Shown: piece after piece, positions 37,357-44,097 of the stretch
Numbering within the stretch: the first letter of the stretch is position 1
Layout: each line of letters opens with the position of its first letter
Source of the DNA: an uncultured Bacteroides sp.
GTDB taxonomy: Bacteria; Bacteroidota; Bacteroidia; Bacteroidales; Bacteroidaceae
Reading direction: 5' to 3'
Length of the DNA stretch: 44,097 nucleotides
Assembly: GCA_944320945.1 (NCBI GenBank)
Contig: CALUJK010000074.1
Span: 1-44,097 of the forward strand
The notes under the pieces: generated by a model
Told to the model about the DNA's origin: nothing
Seen by the model: the letters and a program-made list of their open reading frames with translations, nothing else
Databases searched by the model: none
Translations under genes and position numbers: made by a program

Positions 37357-38106
37357 ATGGCTTTACAAGAAAATTTTGAGTTGGAGGGGAATTGGCTGTT
37401 CAGATACAGGGGCATTCTGCCACTTGTTCTGTTGGGGGCAGGAATGGCTGTGTATCTGATTACAATTTGCACTTCGGGGTGGCTGTTTGCCGCCGTTTCT
37501 CCCTATTGGAGGGAATATGAGTATGTGTGTCTGGCAATCAGTTTGTTGGGAGTATTCATTCGTGCCTATACGGTGGGGCATACTCCGGTAGGGACTTCTG
37601 GTAGGAATACCCAAAGCCAAGTGGCGGAAGAACTGAATACGACCGGCATTTATTCGATGGTAAGGCATCCGCTGTATGTCGGTAATTTCTTTATGTGGTT
37701 TGGTATTTCATTGCTCACTTGCAATGTAGCCTTCATTATTATATTTATGCTGGTCTATTGGCTGTATTATGAGCGTATTATGTTTGCAGAGGAACAGTTC
37801 TTACGGCGAAAGTTTGGGGAATGTTACCTGCACTGGGCGGATAAGACGCCGACGTTTATTCCTTGCTTCAGAAAGTTTGTCCCATCAGCTTTGTCGTTTT
37901 CATGGAAGAAAGTGATTAAAAAAGAGAAAAATGGTTGGTTTGCTTTACTGTTGATATTCTGCATTTTTGACGGCATAGCTGTATGGCAGCTGGGCTTTCA
38001 CTGCAATGTCATTTTATTGGCATTGGTCATTGTAAGCGGTGTTGTCTATCTCGTTTTGAAATACCTTAAGAAATATACGAAGCTATTGGACGAGCAAGGT
38101 CGGTAG
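37357..38106 (+). CDS. Isoprenylcysteine methyltransferase-like membrane methyltransferase
   Basis: The 249-residue protein has about six membrane segments and the ICMT/PEMT signature YSMVRHPLYVGNFFMWFG near residues 99-116, with the SAM-binding region and the following YYERIMFAEEQFLRRKFGECYLHW. Related bacterial proteins methylate lipids or lipid A phosphate; the substrate here is not evident. A C-terminal pair of membrane segments extends beyond the core domain (ALLLIFCIFDGIAVWQLG). It ends with TAG and is followed by the hairpin at 38151. Confidence 0.75.
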   Translation: MALQENFELEGNWLFRYRGILPLVLLGAGMAVYLITICTSGWLFAAVSPYWREYEYVCLAISLLGVFIRAYTVGHTPVGTSGRNTQSQVAEELNTTGIYSMVRHPLYVGNFFMWFGISLLTCNVAFIIIFMLVYWLYYERIMFAEEQFLRRKFGECYLHWADKTPTFIPCFRKFVPSALSFSWKKVIKKEKNGWFALLLIFCIFDGIAVWQLGFHCNVILLALVIVSGVVYLVLKYLKKYTKLLDEQGR

Positions 38107-38150
38107 AGAGTAGTGGTTGTGTTAATACATAGTTGTGTGCTGAAAAAACA

Positions 38151-38179
38151 AAAAGCCCGCCTGATGTAGGCGGGCTTTT
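38151..38179. terminator. Bidirectional terminator between the methyltransferase gene and tRNA-Asn genes
   Basis: AAAAGCCCGCC (38151-38161) pairs with GGCGGGCTTTT (38169-38179) around a 7-base loop. The A and T runs on either side allow termination of both the plus-strand gene and the minus-strand tRNA transcript. Confidence 0.9.
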
Positions 38180-38180
38180 G

Positions 38181-38254
38181 CTCTTCGTCTTGGACTTGAA
38201 CCAAGGACCCTCTGATTAACAGTCAGATGCTCTAACCGACTGAGCTAACGAAGA
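38181..38254 (-). tRNA. tRNA-Asn (GTT anticodon), downstream copy
   Basis: On the minus strand: acceptor TCTTCGT / ACGAAGA, D arm GCTCAGTCGGTTAGAGC, anticodon stem TCTGA / TCAGA with loop CTGTTAA (anticodon GTT), and T arm CTTGG-TTCAAGT-CCAAG. It is 74 bases including the discriminator G. It differs from the other copy mainly in the acceptor stem. Confidence 0.96.
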
Positions 38255-38262
38255 ATGTTTTG

Positions 38263-38336
38263 CTCTTCCTCTTGGACTTGAACCAAGGACCCTCTGATTA
38301 ACAGTCAGATGCTCTAACCGACTGAGCTAAGGAAGA
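38263..38336 (-). tRNA. tRNA-Asn (GTT anticodon), upstream copy
   Basis: This is the same gene as 38181-38254 in the arms, with acceptor TCTTCCT / AGGAAGA. Only 8 bases separate the two copies, so they are one transcript. A minus-strand -7 box is at 38362-38369. Confidence 0.96.
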
Positions 38337-38361
38337 ATGTTGTTTTTTCTCAAATGCGGTG

Positions 38362-38369
38362 CAAAAGTA
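38362..38369 (-). promoter_or_regulatory. -7 element for the tRNA-Asn pair
   Basis: The minus strand reads TACTTTTG (TAnnTTTG), 26 bases upstream of the first tRNA base. It lies close to the plus-strand promoter of the kinase gene, forming a divergent promoter region. Confidence 0.6.
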
Positions 38370-38392
38370 ATAGGATATTTTGAAATATGCAA

Positions 38393-38400
38393 TATCTTTG
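38393..38400 (+). promoter_or_regulatory. -7 element of the PfkB kinase gene
   Basis: TATCTTTG is an exact TAnnTTTG match, 18 bases before ATG 38419. The in-frame upstream ATG at 38380 would precede the promoter, which argues for 38419. Confidence 0.6.
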
Positions 38401-38418
38401 CGGAAAAAATATTTGAAA

Positions 38419-39402
38419 ATGGATAAAATATTAGGTTTGGGAAATGCATTGGTCGATGTGGCTGCCACGCTCGACAAGGATGACATGCTCTCTGATTTTG
38501 GCTTGTTGAAGGGCTGCATGACGTTAATAGATAAAGATAAGTTTCTGAAAATCAGTAATTCTTTCAATCGTATGGATACTTATTTCGCGCCGGGAGGGTC
38601 TGCTGCCAACGTCATCCGAGGGCTGTCGAACGTAGGTGTTGCTACGGGTTTCGTTGGTAAAGTAGGAAAAGACAGTTATGGCGACTTTTTTAGGAATAGT
38701 TTGCAGAAAAACGGGACGGACACCCGATTGCTTGTGTCTGACACGTTGCCGTCGGGTGTGGCTTCTACATTTATATCCCGTGGTGGTGAGCGTACTTTTG
38801 GTACTTATCTGGGGGCTGCTTCCACTTTGACGGCTGATGAGTTGACGCCGGAACTGTTTAAGGGATATACTTTCCTTTTTGTGGAGGGATACTTGGTGCA
38901 AGACCACGATATGATTCTTCGTGCCATTCATTTGGCTAAAGAGGCCGGACTGCATATCTGTTTGGACTTGGCAAGCAGTAATATCGTAGCCGGCGATTTG
39001 GATTTCTTCACCCGCCTTGTCAGTCAATATGTTGACATCGTGTTTGCCAATGAGGAAGAGGCCAAAGCCTTTACCGGCCTTCAGCCCGAAGAGGCGCTGG
39101 ACGCCATAGCAGCCATGTGCAGCATTGCTGTGGTGAAACTGGGTGCACAGGGGGCCATCGTGCGGAAAGGTACGGAAAAGGTGAAAATATCTGCTGCTCC
39201 TGTGGCACATGTCATTGATACGAATGCTGCCGGAGACTTGTTTGCTGCCGGTTTCCTGTGTGGACTTGCCAAGGGATGCTCGCTGGAAACGTGCGGCAAG
39301 ATAGGTTCGTTGCTGGCCGGTGAAATTGTGCAGGTGGTCGGTACCGAATTGCCGAAAGAGACATGGGAAATGATTAATCGAAAAATTCAACAGATGCTAT
39401 GA
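38419..39402 (+). CDS. PfkB-family carbohydrate/nucleoside kinase
   Basis: The ATG at 38419 gives 327 residues beginning MDKILGLGNALVDV, typical of the ribokinase/adenosine kinase family. The PfkB signature 1 region is FAPGGSAANVIRGLSNVGVATGFVGKVGKDSYG. The catalytic signature 2 reads DTNAAGDLFAAGFLCG, with Ala where most members have Gly (DTxGAGD); the catalytic Asp of AAGD is retained. Adenosine kinase-like members of Bacteroidetes are the closest type I can suggest, but the substrate is not certain. ATGA overlap joins it to the S41 protease gene. Confidence 0.88.
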   Translation: MDKILGLGNALVDVAATLDKDDMLSDFGLLKGCMTLIDKDKFLKISNSFNRMDTYFAPGGSAANVIRGLSNVGVATGFVGKVGKDSYGDFFRNSLQKNGTDTRLLVSDTLPSGVASTFISRGGERTFGTYLGAASTLTADELTPELFKGYTFLFVEGYLVQDHDMILRAIHLAKEAGLHICLDLASSNIVAGDLDFFTRLVSQYVDIVFANEEEAKAFTGLQPEEALDAIAAMCSIAVVKLGAQGAIVRKGTEKVKISAAPVAHVIDTNAAGDLFAAGFLCGLAKGCSLETCGKIGSLLAGEIVQVVGTELPKETWEMINRKIQQML

Positions 39403-41096
39403 AAAAATCTTTAAAGACACGCTGGGTGGTCGCTTTGTTGTTGGCTGTGGGGGCATCGTTCTTCCTCGGCTTTACAAGCGGCGATAAGCACAGCTTTCAG
39501 GTGGCGAAGAACATTGATATATTTAATTCCATCGTGAAAGAGTTGGATATGTTTTATGTAGATACCATCGACCCGGATAAAACTATTCGAAATGGTATCG
39601 ATGCCATGCTCTATTCACTGGACCCGTATACGGAATATTTTCCGGAAGATAACCAGTCGGAGTTTGAACAGATGCTGAAAAATTCTTATGGCGGCATCGG
39701 CTCTATCATTCGCTATTCACCCAAGACGCAATATACCGTTATCGCAGAACCGTATGAGGGAATGCCTGCGCATGAAGCCGGTCTGAAGGCGGGAGATGTC
39801 CTGTTGGAAATCGATGGCAAGGACTTGAAAGGAAATTCTGACGTCAGTACATTGTTGCGCGGACAGGCAGGTACCAGTTTTAAGTTGAAGGTGCAGCGTC
39901 CGGGTACGGAAAAACCGTTGGAGTTTGACATCGTGCGCCGTTCCATCCAGTTGCCTTTTATTCCTTATTATGGTGTGGTGGGCGATAGTATCGGCTATAT
40001 CAGCTTGAGTACTTTCTCCGGTAATCCTTCTAAGGAGTTTAAGGACGCGTTTCTCGACTTGAAGAAGCAGGGTATCCGTTCGCTTATCATCGACTTGCGC
40101 AACAATGGCGGCGGTCTGTTGGACGAATCGGTGGAGATAGCCAACTTCTTCTTGCCTCGCGGAGAGACCTTGTTAACAACTAAAGGGCGCATCAAGCAAG
40201 CCAGCAATACGTATAAGACACTGCGCGAGCCATTGGATTTGGAGATTCCGCTGGCCGTGTTGGTGAACAGCATTACGGCTTCTTCGTCCGAGATTCTGGC
40301 CGGTTCGCTGCAAGATTTGGACCGTGCCGTCATTGTGGGTACCCGTACTTTCGGTAAAGGCTTGGTACAGACTACTCGCGTGTTGCCTTATGGCGGTACA
40401 ATGAAACTCACGACTTCCAAATACTACATTCCCAGCGGGCGTTGCGTGCAGGCCATTGACTATCAGCATCGGAATGAAGATGGCAGTGTCGGTCGTATCC
40501 CTGACAGTCTGACGACTGTATTCCATACGGCAGCCGGTCGCGAGGTGCGCGACGGGGGCGGTGTCACTCCGGACATCGAGGTGAAGGCAAAGAAGTTACC
40601 GAACATCCTTTTCTATCTGGTAAATGATAATCTTATCTTTGATTATGCCACAGAGTATTGCCTGAAGCATCCCACTATCCCTTCTGCGGAAGCGTTCGAA
40701 CTGACCGATGCCGACTATGCCGAATTTAAAGAGATGGTGAAGAAAGCCGACTTCAAGTATGACCAGCAGACGGAAAAGATACTGAAGAACCTCAAGGAAA
40801 TGGCGGAATTTGAAGGCTATTTGAGCGAGGCTTCTTCGGAGTTCGAAGCCTTGGAAAAGAAGTTGAAGCATAACTTGGACCATGACCTTGACTATTTTGC
40901 CGGCGATATTAAAGAGATGATTGCCGTAGAGATAGTGAAACGCTATTACTACCAGCGCGGCAGCATCATCCAGCAGTTGAAGGGCGATGAGGACTTGGAA
41001 GCAGCCGTGAAGATTCTCTCTGACCCGGTCCGCTACAAGCAGATGCTTAGTGCGCCGGTGAAAGAAGAGTCTAAGGAAGTAGCTGCAACAAAGTAA
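39399..41096 (+). CDS. S41 C-terminal processing peptidase
   Basis: The 565-residue protein has an N-terminal membrane anchor or signal (about residues 8-26, WVVALLLAVGASFFLGF). A PDZ domain follows (about residues 85-175, GIGSIIRYSPKTQYTVIAEPYEGMP and AGLKAGDVLLEIDGKDL), then the S41 core with LIIDLRNNGGG and the catalytic Ser in TASSSEILAG (about residues 293-302). The catalytic Lys lies in TRTFGKGLVQ. CtpA/Prc-type proteases degrade or process periplasmic proteins. The C-terminal 150 residues form a helical charged extension. The start overlaps the kinase stop (ATGA). Confidence 0.95.
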   Translation: MKKSLKTRWVVALLLAVGASFFLGFTSGDKHSFQVAKNIDIFNSIVKELDMFYVDTIDPDKTIRNGIDAMLYSLDPYTEYFPEDNQSEFEQMLKNSYGGIGSIIRYSPKTQYTVIAEPYEGMPAHEAGLKAGDVLLEIDGKDLKGNSDVSTLLRGQAGTSFKLKVQRPGTEKPLEFDIVRRSIQLPFIPYYGVVGDSIGYISLSTFSGNPSKEFKDAFLDLKKQGIRSLIIDLRNNGGGLLDESVEIANFFLPRGETLLTTKGRIKQASNTYKTLREPLDLEIPLAVLVNSITASSSEILAGSLQDLDRAVIVGTRTFGKGLVQTTRVLPYGGTMKLTTSKYYIPSGRCVQAIDYQHRNEDGSVGRIPDSLTTVFHTAAGREVRDGGGVTPDIEVKAKKLPNILFYLVNDNLIFDYATEYCLKHPTIPSAEAFELTDADYAEFKEMVKKADFKYDQQTEKILKNLKEMAEFEGYLSEASSEFEALEKKLKHNLDHDLDYFAGDIKEMIAVEIVKRYYYQRGSIIQQLKGDEDLEAAVKILSDPVRYKQMLSAPVKEESKEVAATK

Positions 41097-41153
41097 GATA
41101 GAGGCGTAATAAGTGCTGTGCCGGGTAAGGCGCACGGATTGCACTGATAGAAT

Positions 41154-41198
41154 GAATGACCACGGATGATTCCTTGTTGAATCTATCCGTGGTCATTC
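41154..41198. repeat. 14-base inverted repeat after the S41 protease gene
   Basis: GAATGACCACGGAT (41154-41167) pairs perfectly with ATCCGTGGTCATTC (41185-41198). No strong T-run follows, so termination is uncertain. The word ACCACGGAT recalls the ACCACAGAT in the 18336 hairpin. The 283-base gap holds no gene. Confidence 0.6.
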
Positions 41199-41288
41199 GT
41201 TATATTATATGTAAAAACCGATATACATCGCTTTCTCCGCTGACCGGCATGTATATATGAAGCGAGCGCAAAATACGTTTGGAGCGGT

Positions 41289-41318
41289 TACCCCGTCAGA
41301 GGGTATTGTGACGGGGTA
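41289..41318. repeat. Palindromic core TACCCCGTCA...TGACGGGGTA
   Basis: TACCCCGTCA (41289-41298) and TGACGGGGTA (41309-41318) form a perfect 10-base stem around GAGGGTATTG. The sequence is a complete version of the core seen at 7119-7140 (CTCAGAAGGTATTCTGACGGGG) and 22133-22154. Confidence 0.7.
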
Positions 41319-41379
41319 TCTGAGATGTCTCGAATGATTCTGTTTTTATGACAAATGCCGCATTGTGTAGCTTTGGAAG

Positions 41380-42501
41380 TTACAGTACCTTGGCAAGCCG
41401 TTCGAGGAACATGTCCGCTTCATCCATCGTGAGGCAGAGCGGTGGCAGCAGGCGGATGACGTTTGTGCCGCTGACGCCGGTAAAGACGTGCTGCTCTTTT
41501 AACAGTTGCAGGCGCAGTTCCTTGATGGGTTGCTCGAACTCCATACCAATCATGAGTCCGCAGCCGCGCACTTCTTTAATTTGTGGCAGTTTACGGAGTT
41601 CGTCCATCAGGTGGCTACCGACGCGGGCAGCGTTTTCAATAAGTCCTTCGCCTTCGATGACGTCAAGTACAGCCAAAGCTGCCGCACAAGCCAGGTGATT
41701 ACCGCCAAAGGTTGTACCCAGTTGGCCGTAAACGGGGGTAAATATCGGGCTGATGAGCACAGCTGCCATGGGGAAACCGTTGCCAATGCCCTTAGCTACA
41801 GTGATGAGGTCCGGACGGATGCCGGCATATTGGTGGGCAAAGAACTTGCCGCTGCGGCCGTATCCGCTTTGTATCTCATCGAGGATGAGGACGGTGTTTG
41901 TCTGTGTGCACTCCTCGCGCAGGGCTTTCAGGAAGTCTGTGGTAGGCAACTGGATGCCGCCCACGCCCTGTATGCCCTCGATGATGACAGCACAGACATC
42001 GCCTTTACGCAGTTCGGCCTTCATGGCTTCCGTGTCGTTCAGCGGCAGATAGGTGACATGTCCGCAGTCGTTGACGGGAGCGATGATTTTGGGGTTGTTG
42101 GTGACCTCTACTGCCAGTGATGTGCGTCCGTGGAACGCTTTGTTGAAAGAAATGAGCCGGGTACGCCCGTTATAGAAAGATGCCAGCTTGAGGGCGTTCT
42201 CATTGGCTTCCGCTCCGCTGTTGATGAGGAACAGGGCGTAGTCGTCGTAGCCGCATACTTTGCCCAGTCGTTCGGCTAAGGTCTGTTGCAGTTTGTTGAT
42301 TACGGAGTTGGAATAGAAGCCCAGCGTGGCTACTTGCTTGCTAATCATCTCCACATAGTGCGGGTGGGCATGACCAATGGAGATGACGGCATGTCCGCCG
42401 TAAAGGTCGAGGTATTCGGTGCCTTGCTCGTCCCAGACGTGGCAGCCTTTACCTTTGACAATGTTGATGTCGAAGAGGGGATATACGTCGAAAAGTTTCA
42501 T
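41380..42501 (-). CDS. argD: Acyl-ornithine aminotransferase (ArgD type)
   Basis: The 373-residue PLP enzyme is a class III aminotransferase. The PLP Lys is in LITVAKGIGNGFPM, the cofactor block is NSGAEANENALKLAS, and the Asp pairing with the pyridine nitrogen is in LILDEIQSGYGRSGKF. It exchanges the amino group between acyl-ornithine and the semialdehyde in arginine synthesis. In Bacteroides fragilis arginine synthesis is known to use N-succinyl intermediates, so succinylornithine is the likelier substrate. It follows argC by 41 bases on the same strand. Confidence 0.93.
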   Translation of the reverse strand: MKLFDVYPLFDINIVKGKGCHVWDEQGTEYLDLYGGHAVISIGHAHPHYVEMISKQVATLGFYSNSVINKLQQTLAERLGKVCGYDDYALFLINSGAEANENALKLASFYNGRTRLISFNKAFHGRTSLAVEVTNNPKIIAPVNDCGHVTYLPLNDTEAMKAELRKGDVCAVIIEGIQGVGGIQLPTTDFLKALREECTQTNTVLILDEIQSGYGRSGKFFAHQYAGIRPDLITVAKGIGNGFPMAAVLISPIFTPVYGQLGTTFGGNHLACAAALAVLDVIEGEGLIENAARVGSHLMDELRKLPQIKEVRGCGLMIGMEFEQPIKELRLQLLKEQHVFTGVSGTNVIRLLPPLCLTMDEADMFLERLAKVL

Positions 42502-42542
42502 AATCTTGCAATATTAATTATATGTATTTCCGTCATTCTTCA

Positions 42543-43511
42543 TTAAAACGCACTCGGCTTTAACCGCAGTCCCACCGTCTCTTCCAGATTGAACATCAGG
42601 TTCATGTTGTGGACGGCCTGTCCGCTTGCACCCTTCAGAAGGTTATCGATGCAGGAGATGATGAGCAGTTTGTCACCGTGTTTCTCCAGATGGAGGAGAC
42701 ATTTGTTGGTGTTCACCACTTGCTTCAGGTCGATGTTCTTGTCCACCAGATGAGTGAAAGAGTCGCGGGCATAGTATTCCTCGTAGATGCGGGCCAGTTC
42801 CTCGATGCTGCACTTGTTTCGCACCACGATGGTGCAGAAGATGCCGCGTGGGAAGTTGCCGCGGTAGGGGATGAAGTCGATGTCCGAATTGAAACTGTTT
42901 TGCAGTTGGCAGAGCGATTGCCGGATTTCGGGAACGTGCTGATGCTCGAATGCTTTGTAGACGCTCAGGTTGTTGTCGCGCCAGCTGAAGTGGCTGGTCG
43001 CACCCGGTTTGACACCCGCACCGGTACTGCCGGTAATGGCATTCACCATGATGTCGTGGTTCAGCATTAGGTGTTTGGCTAAGGGAAGCAGTCCCAGTTG
43101 GATGGCTGTGGCAAAGCAGCCGGGATTGGCCACGTGTTGTGCCGTGCAGGTGGCGCGGCGGTTCAGTTCGGGCAAGCCGTAGATAAAGTCATGGTCGTCG
43201 GCTTTCAGACGGTAGTCCATTGAAAGGTCTATTACCTTCAGCCCTTCGGGCAGGGTGTGAGTGGCCATGAATTTGCGCGTATCGCCGTGGGCGGTGCAGA
43301 AGAAGAGGCAGTCAATCTCGTCCAGAGGCAGTTGGTCAGTGAAGCGGAGGTCGGTCTCGCCGTACAGTCCTTCGTGTACGTCAGTAATGCGGTTCCCGGC
43401 ATTGCTGGCACTGTTGATAAAGACGATTTCGGCTTCGGGGTGATTGATGAGCAAGCGGATAAGCTCGCCGGCGGTGTACCCTGCACCGCCTATGATTCCT
43501 ACTCGTATCAT
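42543..43511 (-). CDS. argC: N-acyl-gamma-glutamyl-phosphate reductase
   Basis: The 322-residue enzyme reduces the acylated glutamyl phosphate to the semialdehyde with NADPH. The N-terminal Rossmann motif is VGIIGGAGYTAGELIRLL, the catalytic Cys is in VANPGCFATAIQLGLLPL, and the active-site region TGSTGAGVKPGATSHFSWRDNN follows. The acyl group is probably succinyl in Bacteroides, by the same reasoning as argD. The gene lies between a small PspC-domain gene and argD on the minus strand. Confidence 0.96.
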   Translation of the reverse strand: MIRVGIIGGAGYTAGELIRLLINHPEAEIVFINSASNAGNRITDVHEGLYGETDLRFTDQLPLDEIDCLFFCTAHGDTRKFMATHTLPEGLKVIDLSMDYRLKADDHDFIYGLPELNRRATCTAQHVANPGCFATAIQLGLLPLAKHLMLNHDIMVNAITGSTGAGVKPGATSHFSWRDNNLSVYKAFEHQHVPEIRQSLCQLQNSFNSDIDFIPYRGNFPRGIFCTIVVRNKCSIEELARIYEEYYARDSFTHLVDKNIDLKQVVNTNKCLLHLEKHGDKLLIISCIDNLLKGASGQAVHNMNLMFNLEETVGLRLKPSAF

Positions 43512-43615
43512 ATTAATGAAGAATTAAGAACGAAGAATGATGAATCCTTGACATGCCGTAGCACGATTCTTTCTTCGGAGGTGAAGCCGACATCCTTCAT
43601 TCTATATTTAAAAGG

Positions 43616-43828
43616 TTATTGTTGGAAATATCGGTTTTCTTCTTCGGGGATGATAATCAACAGGATGATGTAGATAATCACGCCGGCAAAGGCGGTGAAC
43701 ACGGTAGCCAGTGCGTAGATGACACACACCAGCGTGACGTCGAGACCGAAGAAGTTGGCCAGTCCGGCACATACGCCCGACAGCATTCGCCCCGTGCGGG
43801 GGCGTCGAAGTTTCTTTCCTTGTTCCAT
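43616..43828 (-). CDS. Small PspC-domain membrane protein
   Basis: Starting from ATG 43828 (MEQGKKLRRPRTGR) gives 70 residues that match the PspC domain from RMLSGVCAGLANFFGLD through one hydrophobic segment to the end (GVIIYIILLIIIPEEENRYFQQ). An ATG at 43900 would add 24 residues that look non-homologous, so it is rejected. PspC proteins sense envelope stress in proteobacteria; small stand-alone copies are common in Bacteroidetes and their role is unclear. Its position between argG and argC is unexpected and may be chance cotranscription. Confidence 0.85.
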   Translation of the reverse strand: MEQGKKLRRPRTGRMLSGVCAGLANFFGLDVTLVCVIYALATVFTAFAGVIIYIILLIIIPEEENRYFQQ

Positions 43829-43922
43829 ATTTTTACTGTCTTTTAAGTGCTTACCTTTCGGAGGGCGGATACCCCGCCAAAAACCTTTGTGGCGAGGCAT
43901 CGCCCTAAACCGGATTGGTATG

Positions 43923-44097
43923 TCAAATATTATTCAACTCATCGCGGTGTCCGGCGTAATAGGCGCGCAGAGCGGTGCTTGTCACCTTGATGAAACCTTT
44001 GGCATCTTCCGCCGTCCAGCCCTTCTGCATCTCGCCGTATTCGCCGAACTTGTTCTTCACCAGGTCGTCCGCGCTTTCCACGCCCACGGTGTGGAAG
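43923..44097 (-). CDS. argG: Argininosuccinate synthase, C-terminal part
   Basis: Only the last 58 codons are in the window; the gene enters from the right edge. The translation contains GVESADDLVKNKFGEYGEMQ, then KGWTAEDAKGFIKV and ends in YYAGHRDELNNI. ArgG joins citrulline and aspartate with ATP hydrolysis. Its stop codon is 94 bases from the PspC start on the same strand, so it probably heads the argG / pspC / argC / argD unit. Confidence 0.85.
   Translation of the reverse strand, partial: FHTVGVESADDLVKNKFGEYGEMQKGWTAEDAKGFIKVTSTALRAYYAGHRDELNNI

Overview
The window reads as a chromosomal segment of a gut Bacteroides (order Bacteroidales). The evidence is the repeated TAnnTTTG-type -7 promoter element, surface-glycan enzymes with signal peptides or lipoboxes (PL12, GH95-like, GH31, GH89, GH2, PL10-like, CE8), and a housekeeping set typical of the genus (gyrB, rpsT, recO, gpmI, argG/argC/argD). 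I cannot fix the species from sequence alone.

Layout. 1-9598: part of a glycan-degradation locus, all on the plus strand: heparinase III-type lyase (5' end cut by the window), GH95-like hydrolase, GH31 hydrolase, a threonine aldolase and a GH89 alpha-N-acetylglucosaminidase. PL12 plus GH89 points to heparan-type glycans. Two genes here are broken: GH31 has two in-frame TAG codons and GH89 has a -1 type frameshift at a run of seven A. No SusC/SusD pair is visible. 9656-15152: dinB, then a tight YccF / MATE transporter / hybrid histidine kinase cluster. 15260-18312: proC, an XRE-cupin regulator and an acyl-CoA synthetase. 18553-19858: a hemerythrin-domain protein overlapping a LuxR-type regulator whose receiver domain looks degenerate. 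19896-21849: hemW and an S1-domain CvfB-like protein converge and overlap. 22442-28523: an outer-membrane barrel-like protein, then a two-gene GH2-PA14 / PL10-like unit. 28623-35567: recO, tRNA-Glu, rpsT, gyrB, three small minus-strand genes of poorly known function, and gpmI. 35842-41096: CE8 pectin esterase, a membrane methyltransferase, tandem tRNA-Asn genes, a PfkB kinase and an S41 protease. 41380-44097: minus-strand arginine genes argG (partial), a small PspC-domain gene, argC and argD.

The most unusual structure is intergenic. Palindrome-rich islands near 7066-7262, 22008-22200 and 36999-37163, plus a related core at 41289-41318, contain hairpins that compete with long-range stems. The first two share ends and core in opposite orientation, which suggests a dispersed element. 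A second repeated word (CACACAGATwACrCAGA) builds the terminators of the acyl-CoA synthetase and gyrB genes. I found no CRISPR array, prophage, insertion sequence or clear new multi-gene defence system.
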